Of a stretch of DNA of 64,000 bases, positions 1 to 9,100 are shown one piece after another. Position 1 is the first letter of the stretch. Each line of letters begins with the position of its first letter. The notes beneath the pieces are model-generated. The model saw only the letters and a list, made by a program, of their open reading frames with translations, made no database searches and was not told where the DNA came from. The translations under genes were made by a program, and so were the position numbers. The DNA comes from a virus, in the IMG/VR virus record IMGVR_UViG_3300043399_001092, positions 1 through 64,000 of that record; one strand, written 5' to 3'.

Positions 1-1
1 T

Positions 2-508
2 TATGTGTACAAAGAGGGTGCTCCAGAAGAAGAGCAAGTGTTCCTTGAAGACGACATTGAGGAAAGAGTACTTGCTTTTATATGGGCCACCGATGAGATA
101 GACAACTATTTTATCTGCAATGGAGTAGTTGTAACTCACTGCTTCCTGGAATCACTGGAAGAATTCTGTGAAGATGATGCTTACGAAGACTTCTTTAATT
201 ACGTAAAAGACCTTGAACGTGAAACCGGGTACACCGGCGAAGGAAGGCTTAATGTGGGAAGAAGGGAGTATCTTGTGCTTACCGACAAGGAAGCCGACAA
301 GAAGTTCAAGGAGTATCAGAATGACATTATCAATGATTTTGTGCTACCGGAAATTCCCCAGCAATATCGATCGTACTTTAAGTACAAGAAATTTCGAAAG
401 GATGTTCTCAAGGAAGACGGTCGTGGTCCTACTTTGGCCGGGTACGATGGAGAAGAGTTGGAGAAGATGGTCAATGGAACTTTCTATTACATCTACAGAA
501 CCAACTGA
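2..508 (+). CDS. Hypothetical acidic protein, 5' end outside window
   Basis: The reading frame is open from the first bases, so the gene probably begins upstream. A GTG at 5 is the first possible start inside the window. The visible part, about 168 residues, is rich in Asp and Glu, has aromatic patches and no transmembrane segment. No domain was recognised. Its stop overlaps the ATG of the next gene (TGATGG junction at about 508), so it belongs to a tightly packed plus-strand operon with the DnaA-like and MazG-like genes. Function unknown; the operon context suggests nucleotide or replication metabolism, but this is only inference. Confidence 0.7.
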   Translation, partial: YVYKEGAPEEEQVFLEDDIEERVLAFIWATDEIDNYFICNGVVVTHCFLESLEEFCEDDAYEDFFNYVKDLERETGYTGEGRLNVGRREYLVLTDKEADKKFKEYQNDIINDFVLPEIPQQYRSYFKYKKFRKDVLKEDGRGPTLAGYDGEELEKMVNGTFYYIYRTN

Positions 509-921
509 TGGTTAATTTTCCTACCTTTGACCCCGGTGCGGTAGAGCGGCCGCACCGGGAGTATTTCCAGAGGCTTAAAGTAGTAATAGAAGATCCCTAT
601 AAGAATACCCTGGGATCCAAAGAGCTGCTTTCACTATGCGCTATTTGTACAGCCGAGGAATTTAAAGTACCTGTTGAGGAACTGTTTTTACACAAATCCA
701 AAATCGAGGATATTTCAAAGATTCGTACAATAGCAATGGAAGTGTGTATGGAGAATCAACCGTACATGACAAAGAGCGAAGTAAACGTTTTTTTCAAAAA
801 AAGTAAATCTTGGTACGTGGGAAACTGTATGTTTGAACGAACCAAAGCATTTCAGCTTAAGAAACAAACGTGTCTTGACAGAGTAAAAGAGATTATTGAT
901 TACCTTTATTCCCCCGATTGA
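508..921 (+). CDS. DnaA domain IV-like DNA-binding protein (putative)
   Basis: 137 residues. The central part (about 45-120) reads like the C-terminal DNA-binding domain of the replication initiator DnaA: an AEEFKVPVEELF helix, then RTIAMEVCMEN matching the conserved basic/helical stretch, then a second helix pair (KSEVNVFFKKSKSW). In place of the canonical GRDHTTV signature there is KSKSWYVGNC, so origin-box specificity cannot be assumed. There is no AAA+ domain, so this is a stand-alone binding module. It starts at an ATG overlapping the previous stop and its own stop overlaps the next start region. The likely role is in phage replication initiation or host DnaA interference. The assignment rests on pattern similarity only. 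Confidence 0.5.
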   Translation: MVNFPTFDPGAVERPHREYFQRLKVVIEDPYKNTLGSKELLSLCAICTAEEFKVPVEELFLHKSKIEDISKIRTIAMEVCMENQPYMTKSEVNVFFKKSKSWYVGNCMFERTKAFQLKKQTCLDRVKEIIDYLYSPD

Positions 922-923
922 TT

Positions 924-1481
924 ATGAGCTTGAGTTTAAAAGAATACCAACAGTTGGCAAAGCGTACCTTTAAAGACTTGGGTACTGATCAAAAGAACCT
1001 GCTTCATATGAAGATGGGTCTTATGACCGAGATTGGTGAAATCCTGGATGCTCTCAAGAAGCACATTGCTTATGGTAAAGAACTGGATGTAGTAAACATG
1101 CGAGAGGAGTGGGGTGATGCTATGTGGTATATTGCCAACTACTACACCATCAAAGGTAAAGAACTTCACTTTGAAGCAGAAAGCGTCTTTGACCTGTTCT
1201 TCTACATGTCCAGTAAGAACAATCCGGAGTTCACTTTGCTGCAGAACATGGCCAATGTTCTTTGCCGCAACAACATGAGCTTTGATGAAACCGCTGCTCT
1301 TATCTGGAGCATGGGTAAGAATTTTACCAAGGTCGATGAAGAGAAGGGCGACCTGCTTCAACTCAACATTGACAAACTACGTAAGCGTTATCCGGAGAAA
1401 TATTCGGATGAACAAGCACTTGTCCGGGATACGGACGCTGAGAGAAAGATTTTAGAAAACCGTCAAAATCAAAACCAATGA
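924..1481 (+). CDS. MazG-like nucleotide pyrophosphohydrolase
   Basis: 185 residues from the ATG at 924 (MSLSLKEYQQ). A TTG at 918 would add two residues. The all-alpha NTP pyrophosphatase signature is present: TEIGEILDALK (ExxE) near residues 35-45 and REEWGDAMWYI (ExxD) near 62-72, which bind the magnesium that attacks the phosphoanhydride of (d)NTPs or ppGpp-like substrates. The C-terminal RKRYPEKYSDEQA tail is typical of phage MazG-like/dCTP pyrophosphatase proteins. These enzymes clean or rebalance nucleotide pools, or lower the host alarmone. It overlaps the next gene by an ATGA junction at 1478-1481, implying translational coupling. Confidence 0.82.
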   Translation: MSLSLKEYQQLAKRTFKDLGTDQKNLLHMKMGLMTEIGEILDALKKHIAYGKELDVVNMREEWGDAMWYIANYYTIKGKELHFEAESVFDLFFYMSSKNNPEFTLLQNMANVLCRNNMSFDETAALIWSMGKNFTKVDEEKGDLLQLNIDKLRKRYPEKYSDEQALVRDTDAERKILENRQNQNQ

Positions 1482-1816
1482 TCAGACAAATGTACACCGA
1501 GGTCAAAAACGATCGCCTCGGAGAACTGGTTACGGAACTGTTCGAAGAGCTGAACAACGTAGCCAAAACCAAGATTACTGCACTCGAAGCCGGATTTATC
1601 TGGAAAGAGGAAGTGATGCAACTGGAGGAAGTAATGAAAGACAACAGTGCTACCCCAGAACAACATCAGCGTTATGCTGAACTGAAAGAAGCGTTCCACA
1701 ACATGAAAGGACGTATTGGTTATGTGGTTGCATCCCAGAACGATTGCATTTCGCATCTGAACCAAATGTTCAACCTGGCCGAAGGTATTTCCCGGGTTAA
1801 CGAAAGCATCGGCTAA
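1478..1816 (+). CDS. Small helical hypothetical protein
   Basis: 112 residues with a strongly helical, charged composition (VTELFEELNNVAK, MQLEEVMKDNSATPEQHQRYAEL). No transmembrane segment or known motif was seen. The start ATG overlaps the MazG-like stop codon, and an intrinsic terminator lies 18 bases after the stop, so this is the last gene of the transcription unit entering from the left. A heptad-like pattern suggests an oligomer or a partner of the upstream enzyme; this is inference. Function unknown. Confidence 0.75.
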   Translation: MIRQMYTEVKNDRLGELVTELFEELNNVAKTKITALEAGFIWKEEVMQLEEVMKDNSATPEQHQRYAELKEAFHNMKGRIGYVVASQNDCISHLNQMFNLAEGISRVNESIG

Positions 1817-1834
1817 TATTGCCATAGAACTATT

Positions 1835-1876
1835 AAGGGGAGGCGGTGGTTTTATCCACTGTCTCCCCTTTTTTTT
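1835..1876 (+). terminator. Strong intrinsic terminator
   Basis: The arms at 1835-1849 and 1856-1870 form a 15 bp stem (two G-U pairs) around the loop TTTTAT, followed directly by a run of T. This ends the plus-strand operon; the next small gene at 1889 would need read-through or its own promoter. Confidence 0.92.
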
Positions 1877-1888
1877 AAATCCTTACTG

Positions 1889-2122
1889 ATGAAAATCGAA
1901 GCTAATACTTGGTACCTTACCCGTGATAAGAAACACGTGGTCTATGTTTCTGAACTAATCCGTGATGAACACGGATATGTGGAAGGAATGGTTTGTTCCG
2001 ACGATGTTCCGAGAAACGAAAGAGGTATGTACTACCGGTGCAGTTACCATGCTCTTGACTTGACAAAGGTTGTAAAGGTTCATACTGCATCAGAACCGGT
2101 TCTCAAAAATACCTTCCTGTAG
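1889..2122 (+). CDS. Hypothetical small protein
   Basis: 77 residues starting MKIEANTWYLTRD. Beta-rich composition with several Tyr and Cys residues (CSDD, YRCSY); no known motif. It sits alone after the strong terminator and its 3' end overlaps the end of the convergent 1350-residue virion gene by 33 bases. A perfect 12-base palindrome (AGAACCGGTTCT, 2092-2103) lies in the overlap. Function unknown. Confidence 0.65.
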   Translation: MKIEANTWYLTRDKKHVVYVSELIRDEHGYVEGMVCSDDVPRNERGMYYRCSYHALDLTKVVKVHTASEPVLKNTFL

Positions 2123-5100
2123 ATACTTTTCATCTTCCTCGCTCCATTCCAACAATCTACCAACGTTTGCCCCAAAGGGAACAAGGCCTTTAGAATAATG
2201 GAACCATTCCGCGCGATCGTAGGAAGAGTCTTCTTCATAGACCGTGTCACGTAGTTCATCAAAGGTGTTGACAGCAGCCTTGTAAACACGAGTAATAGCG
2301 TCAGCCAAAGGAATAGCGTTCTTTGTCAGACGGGTGTACTCAAGGGGATTTACCGTAAAGGATAGTTCAGAGTATGCTTTTCTCATAATGGAATATCCAA
2401 AGCGGAGAGCATACTCATCTTCTTCGTCATCATCCGCTTTCATTGCAGCAGACAGCATCAACAGGAACGCAATCAACCCAAAGATCATACGCATTTCCAC
2501 AATGGTAGCTCCCAGTTGCGATATTCTCATTTCGGCGTAGTCCTCAAGACTAATTTGTTCGGCCAAGTCTGGATTCTCTTCTTTCCAGACCTTGTATTCT
2601 AGTTCTAAGCGTTCTACGTCCGGGGTAAACTGTTTCTCTTTACCGGCCAAACTACGGACAGCGGAAGGTATGTATGTTGCTTCAGCCATCATTCTACCAA
2701 ACCGCGCCATACCGGTAAGTACAAGATTGGTAAACGGAATGTCTTTCTTACTGGTGTCCTGGAACAAGTGTTTGAAAGCAACCCGGTATCTACCTTGTTC
2801 AGCGGCCATTGTACGATGATCATAGGACAGCTCACCAAAGCGTTCCTTTAAGATATTCGGCATCCAAGAACGATACTGCATTATCAACATACCCCATACG
2901 GTCATGTTGACGTAGGACTTGTCTTCGTCAGATACTTCACCGGAAATTCCGTTTCGTATCTTTTTTAGAGCTTCCCGGAAACGAATGTACAAATGATGCT
3001 TCTGCTCATCGGTGGCATTGATGTTGAACCGAGGACCGTCTTTTTCATCGTACTCGAATATCTCATACATCTGTCTGAACCCTTGATCTTTTAGCTCCTG
3101 CTTCAGAGTGATACCGTCTTTTTCAAAGTCTTGTTTCTTGAAGCGGACAAACTCGTTGTTCTTGTTTACACCAAAGTTCTGTGATACCGCACCGATAAGA
3201 GCGTTGTCTCTGGTTTCAGCTTCGTATCTCCAGACACCCATTGCCATACGGTCAATGTTGAAGTTCCTCCACCACTGAGCATACGTATGATCTTTGAAGG
3301 TACGGATAAAGTCCTTTTGTCTAAACTTTCCCATATCTGCCGGGTCCATACCGACGGCTTTGAGTTTTCTTTCGATAACGCTTTCGGAGTAAATGTCCAT
3401 GAACAAACCCAAAGCAGACATCTTAGTAGGTTCTTTGTAGTACAACTTAACGGCATTGTTGAATTGATCAGTGCTGTAATGAACACCTTTAGCTCCATCA
3501 ATCCACGCATTAAGTTTTGCTGCCACATAACCACCAAGAGCTTGTTTAAGTCCAAAGGACAAGGTTATCATTGTCCATCGACTTTTGAGTGTTCTCAGAA
3601 TCTCTGTCCTTGAAATCTCACGATCCCCGATTTTGTATATGGCATCTTTGGAACGCATATCAATACCGTAAAAGTGATAGTCCCTCAAAGCTTCAGCAAT
3701 TTCTTTTTCTTTAGCCGTTACTTCACGAGTAGCAAATTCAGAACCTACCCTCTTAAGACTACCTCTTGCAGTAGTTTCATACAACCGGGAGTTACCGTAC
3801 GCTTCTACCAACATGTTTGCAATACCTACTCTTTGCTTTACGGCTTTATGCGTCATGGCCATCTTACCAAACACCAGTAGAGAGTGCATTAAGTCCATAG
3901 ACTTCTCTTCTCCAGGAATCGGGTTTCCGTTGTCATCCAGTACAGGTGACATGAAATACACCGGTACTTCTCTGTTGAGTTTGGAACCTTCATCCATTGA
4001 AAGGTATCCAGAATCGTTCCTGGCCATTATGGAATTAAGAACAGCATCTGCAAGTAACTTAGGACTCATTCCTTCACTGTTCAAGAATCCTTCTACCAGT
4101 CCTTGACGAATCCACGGTATGAAGTTGGCTCTTTCTGGAGCATCTACCATTCCCAAGAAATTGCCCATGCTTTTGCGATAGAAGTTATAGAACTCACCCA
4201 AGGGAGTGTCTATAATATCCGCATACTCTTTTGTAATCCAGTTCTTGTCGGAGAACAAAGACTCTTTCATTTTTACAGCTCTATCGTTGGTCCAAGCATT
4301 GATAGCTCTTTCAGGGTTGGTTGACCAAAGATTGAAGTTCTTGTCATACTGGTCCATCCGAGCTTTAATTTTTTTCTCATCAAGACCTTGCAGCTTCAGT
4401 GTTTCTCTGAAGCGGTTTTTCCGAGCAATAAACTCCTCCTCAGTAATGTAAGGTTCGTAGTATTTTTTGAACCAATCAACATCTTCCATCTTTTTCCTGG
4501 CACTTCTTTCGTCAAAGAACTTTTTATCCAACTGACCAATGAGGTTCTTGGTTTTTGGATTAACCAGTTTCTTTATGAAAGCGGCCCGGCTGTTTGCATT
4601 TATCCACTCGTTTACACTATTATTAACCTTCGACCAGTCTTTGATAAACTTCTCCAGTTCACTGTTTACTTGCCTTTCATTCTCAAGTTTGATTTCATTG
4701 AGTGCCCTCATAAAGTAGTTCTTCTGATCGGACAATCCAAAGAACATCTGATTCAGACTACCCTCTTCTCGCTGCATTTTAAGTTCTCCGTCCTCAAGAA
4801 CATTATCTCCCAGTAGCCCGGCAATATATCGGTTGACAACCATTGAGTCCATTTCGTTCATCATGTAGGTAATCTCCTGGGTAAATGGACCAATTACCGC
4901 TTTAGCAACATCCGCAAGTTCTTTTCCTTTATGACTTGACTTAGACATCCGGGAATAATACTCACCCATGCGGGTAAACATGTCGGCCGCAGATCTTATT
5001 TTTCCTACAAGCTCTACCGCTTCTTTGTCAGTGTAATGCTTAAAATTACTTTTGCCATTAGCAAAAAACTTAGGTTCGTCCTTTCTTTTTTCGTAGTCTT

Positions 5101-6142
5101 CCCAAAGACTTCTTATGTTGTTGACAAGAATAGAGAAATCGTGGTTGATGACGATAGCTTCTACTTCACTTCTTAATTGTTCCGCAGCAATGGCATCTTC
5201 TTGTTTGGTACTCTTTTCCAGTTTACGTATTTTTGCAAACTGGTCTTTGAGGAAGTTGTCGATGTTTTTGACTTTTACCTTTTCCGTGAGCAACAGTGCT
5301 TGGGTTACACCAGATCCTTTCTCAAACGGTGAAGCCAACCTGGTTATCTTTTTCTTGGTCTTGTAAGTTCGAGTAACTTTGTCGTATGTCGAATCAATAA
5401 GGATGGGTAGTACAATAGCTCTCCCGGCAATTACGTCTGTAACGCCATAAGCGGCTTTTACATCCGCCGCAAGAATACCAAGCTGAATTTCGTACTCCTT
5501 GTACTTCTTGGTAAGACGCTCTGTATTTATGAAAGTACCGGATGCGTCAAAGTCTTTTGCAGAAACAATCTGAAACTTGAAGTCATATACCATTGCTGTT
5601 TTATCGGAGAACACAACAATCACGTCAATGGTAGAAGCCCTGGACTTTTTGGGATTAATGATAATCTGCTCCGAAAAAATCTTGAAGTCTTTAGTAGGGT
5701 CAATTTCCTTTTGTCTCTTGGCAGCATACGCTTTTATTGAATCAACAGCATGTCTAATTTGATTCAATACTGTTTGATCAATCTCCCATTCTCCGATATG
5801 TGTTCCAACCGGCTCACCTTTTATTATTTTCTCAAAGACTTTGTGACCGGCCGTCCCGGCTTCTGCAAATATGGGATCATTTTTATACTCTTTCTTCTCT
5901 TTGTTTTTATTCAAGATTCTATCCCGGTCTTTGGTTGCCGTTGTCGAGAACTCTTGTTTCCCGGACAATCTTCCTTCAGCGTAATACACGTGATCCTCCT
6001 CACGAAGCTTTATGTTTTCGGAGGTATGCTTAAACCTTTTTTCAATATCTTCGTAGGTATCTTCTGGTCGTATCTCATACGCCATTTCCCTATTTTGAAT
6101 AAGGTTTATCAGTTCATCAATGTTGGGTACTGTACAAGCCAT
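2090..6142 (-). CDS. Giant virion/cargo protein with N-terminal PD-(D/E)XK nuclease domain
   Basis: 1350 residues, last gene of the late block. The N-terminal ~200 residues show a Cas4/RecB-type nuclease core: GTAGH at 96-100, a Glu near 158, Asp173 in STIDVIVVF and the DFK motif at 187-189. The rest is long, mostly helical and charged. Near the C terminus there is one hydrophobic segment (MIFGLIAFLLML) followed by a DDDEEDE acidic patch. Its place directly after the vRNAP and the 1295-residue protein matches the position of the large RNAP-associated or cargo proteins of crAss-like phages, which are packed in the virion and enter the host with DNA. It starts 3 bases after the previous stop. 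The nuclease activity is predicted from motif spacing; the substrate is unknown. Confidence 0.8.
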   Translation of the reverse strand: MACTVPNIDELINLIQNREMAYEIRPEDTYEDIEKRFKHTSENIKLREEDHVYYAEGRLSGKQEFSTTATKDRDRILNKNKEKKEYKNDPIFAEAGTAGHKVFEKIIKGEPVGTHIGEWEIDQTVLNQIRHAVDSIKAYAAKRQKEIDPTKDFKIFSEQIIINPKKSRASTIDVIVVFSDKTAMVYDFKFQIVSAKDFDASGTFINTERLTKKYKEYEIQLGILAADVKAAYGVTDVIAGRAIVLPILIDSTYDKVTRTYKTKKKITRLASPFEKGSGVTQALLLTEKVKVKNIDNFLKDQFAKIRKLEKSTKQEDAIAAEQLRSEVEAIVINHDFSILVNNIRSLWEDYEKRKDEPKFFANGKSNFKHYTDKEAVELVGKIRSAADMFTRMGEYYSRMSKSSHKGKELADVAKAVIGPFTQEITYMMNEMDSMVVNRYIAGLLGDNVLEDGELKMQREEGSLNQMFFGLSDQKNYFMRALNEIKLENERQVNSELEKFIKDWSKVNNSVNEWINANSRAAFIKKLVNPKTKNLIGQLDKKFFDERSARKKMEDVDWFKKYYEPYITEEEFIARKNRFRETLKLQGLDEKKIKARMDQYDKNFNLWSTNPERAINAWTNDRAVKMKESLFSDKNWITKEYADIIDTPLGEFYNFYRKSMGNFLGMVDAPERANFIPWIRQGLVEGFLNSEGMSPKLLADAVLNSIMARNDSGYLSMDEGSKLNREVPVYFMSPVLDDNGNPIPGEEKSMDLMHSLLVFGKMAMTHKAVKQRVGIANMLVEAYGNSRLYETTARGSLKRVGSEFATREVTAKEKEIAEALRDYHFYGIDMRSKDAIYKIGDREISRTEILRTLKSRWTMITLSFGLKQALGGYVAAKLNAWIDGAKGVHYSTDQFNNAVKLYYKEPTKMSALGLFMDIYSESVIERKLKAVGMDPADMGKFRQKDFIRTFKDHTYAQWWRNFNIDRMAMGVWRYEAETRDNALIGAVSQNFGVNKNNEFVRFKKQDFEKDGITLKQELKDQGFRQMYEIFEYDEKDGPRFNINATDEQKHHLYIRFREALKKIRNGISGEVSDEDKSYVNMTVWGMLIMQYRSWMPNILKERFGELSYDHRTMAAEQGRYRVAFKHLFQDTSKKDIPFTNLVLTGMARFGRMMAEATYIPSAVRSLAGKEKQFTPDVERLELEYKVWKEENPDLAEQISLEDYAEMRISQLGATIVEMRMIFGLIAFLLMLSAAMKADDDEEDEYALRFGYSIMRKAYSELSFTVNPLEYTRLTKNAIPLADAITRVYKAAVNTFDELRDTVYEEDSSYDRAEWFHYSKGLVPFGANVGRLLEWSEEDEKYLQEGIFENRF

Positions 6143-6145
6143 AAG

Positions 6146-9100
6146 TTAAATTCCGCATTGCAGGGGAAAATCCCCGTTGTTTAAAAGTGATTCAGCATAT
6201 CTCTTTTCTTCGTCCGTAAGATATTTCAAAGAAGGTATAGCATCCACCATACGCCCTTCTTTGTTCTCTACTTCGGTCAACTGGTATTCGTTGTTTGCCG
6301 CTACAAAGGTAGCTCTTTCATCTTTAAGCTGCTGTTTGTATTTCTCAAGTAAGTCGTAGGACAACTGTACGTTGAACTCCTTTTCGTTTTCGGTGATTTT
6401 CATAAACTCCGAAATCTTGTCACCATATACCGCATAGTAAGAATCAAGGATGCCTCTGACAATATCAAAGTCTTTCTTGACCTTTATGGTCGTTACATCA
6501 TCTTCTGCCGATACAGTGCCGTATTCTTCGATCTCAGACACCATTTCATTCAAGGTAGTACTTGATATAGGCGGAGTGTAAATAACGCGGCTATCGGCCA
6601 ATGAGAGGTACTCATACACATTCTGTTTCAGTATCCTCTTGTCCAGTACACCGGCCGCTACCAGTTCAGCCATGTTGTCTACAAACGTCTTCTTGTCATC
6701 CAGTCGTTGGTTTACCCACTTGGTCATTTCTGGGTCTGTCATGTAGCCTCTGATGAACGAGAACAGGTCTTTGAAGTGATCCTTCATTTCAACCTTATCG
6801 CCATACTGCTTACGAAGACGATCCAGTTTACCGGTTAGGTAGCTGTATTGTACCGTGTTGGATTGAGCTTCAAGACTCTTGGTACCCATCTTGTCAAACA
6901 GACCTACCAGTGTTTGATTGAGGATGTCTTTGGCAGCTTGGTCATTTTGCCCTTGTTCAACAACAGGAACCTCTACCTTACCAGTTTCTGGGTTGTAGGC
7001 TATCATCCCGGCGGTATCAACTTGTACCAGTTCAACCGGATTCTGTTTGAGCAACGGCTCCATCCTCTTAGCCAAAAGAGCGTTGGACGCATTGTTGTCC
7101 AACTTGGTTTGTTCTACAAACGCTTCTGTGGTTGGCGGCAGAGGAACATTTGTTGGTTCAACACGTTCTTCCTCACGATATACATTCTCGTAAGGAATAA
7201 AACGATTGTAGTCCCAAATATCTTTTAGTCTTCCAAAAGTTAGCTTTGCCTTAAACGTATTTCTCCAATCAGCAATATTAAGTTCAATTCCGGAAGCTAA
7301 TTTGATTCTTTGGCTTTTGAAGTTTTCTTCGTTGTAAGTATTGTAACTGAAAATATCAACAACCTTTGCTTCTACATTTCCCGTGTGAGAATCAGAAAGA
7401 GGTTCGTAGCTGCTTACAACAGTACCGTTTTTATCTACAATATCATATCCTCCGATTCGGTTGTTCGAGCCTTCCAATACAAGGTTTTCAATCGTGTATC
7501 CGTCAGGTGCAACAATCCAAGTATCTGTAGTATATTCCTCAGAAATAATTTCTCGAATGTAGTGGTTGCGAGGGTACAGACTTTCAAATATCTTTTTTGA
7601 TTGATTTCTGGCAAGAGGAGAAATCCAGTCCAAGTCGTGTACTGCATTTTCTTCTGGTCTGTACACCGTACCTTGTTCAGCCAAAGTAACACTGCCGGTA
7701 AGAATAAAGTGCGGCGACATCTTTTCTACAATCGTATTTGCAAACTTGTCTTTTTCTAAAGCCTCGTTCAAAGAAACTTTACCTATTACTTTTCCTACAG
7801 CTCCAGGTTTAAAGGTAGAAGAAGTTATCAGAGATTCGTTTTGAAGAAGTATGCCGTCTGCAATTATACCAACGTTCCTATTTATTCTATCTATGCGAAC
7901 AGAAGAAAGAAGCTCAAAGAATTGACGAATCAATGCTGCAATAGAATCCAACAAAGATTTAGGTAAAGCTGTATTTGTTCTTTTGTGAAGTTCCTGGGAA
8001 ATTAAATCTCCAACGGCATCCAACAACTCATCTTGACTGAGGTTCTTGAACATAGAATACTTTTTCATTGACGAAGTAATTTCCGTGACAAGAGGGTTGT
8101 GTTGCATCATATATGCAATAACTTTCCCGGCTTGTTGTGGATAATCACTTTGGTTATTCTTGTTTACGTAAAGAACCTTGTTTAAAATATCAACATGAGC
8201 AAAGCTGTCTATACCCAATTTAAACTGAAGGTCGTCAAGTGTTTCTGTTTTAATTCCAAACTTGGATAAGTACATGGCTAAACTTTTGTTTAGCTCTGTA
8301 TCCAACTCCTTGTAAACAGCAGGGTTGTTTATAATATCTTGACGGTTTATAGCTACTTTGTTTAGAGAAGAGTTCTTTATTATTTCGTTGACAACTCCAT
8401 CTACGTCACTTTTTGACAAATCTTTGTTTTGCAATTTTTTTGACAATCGATAAGCGTTGTAATCATAAATGCCAATTTGCTTTAATAGAGAAAACACTTT
8501 GCCACTTTCTTCTTTTTTATAACTTTCCTTCAAACGCTTAAGCAAAGAAAAGTAGTTAAAGAATGTGTCGTACTTGGCAACATCCTCATACGATACCTTA
8601 TCTACACTCTTCTTAAATATCTTTTCGATCAACTCCTTGTTTGAGAAATACAAGTTCTTAACCATGTCCTCGCCTCTAAAATCATAAGGCTTATCCACAT
8701 CAAGTTTGTACAATCCCTTTTTTTCAAGCATCCTTCCTATGTCTGCCGGAACAGAAGCCATAAAACTTACATTGCTAAAAAGAACATCCAGTTCGGCGTA
8801 TAACTCTCTTATTGAAGGAGAGGACATAAGTCTTCCTTTAAACACGTTGTTTTTAGAATCCCATTCGCCAAAGATGTAAGTGTTCTTTGATTTAAACACT
8901 TGTAAGTTTCCGAGAACAGCTCCTTCAAACTTATCCAAAGTAATTTCCTTTCCTTCTCTCTTTCTTCCCATAAGAGCAACATAGTTGTCATATATGGTTT
9001 TTATCTCATCCTTTGAAAGGTTGAGTTCTTTGGCGGTATTTATTATTCTGAACCCTCCTGACTTTTCATAAGCGGCTTGTTTATCAAACGGAACTACTGC

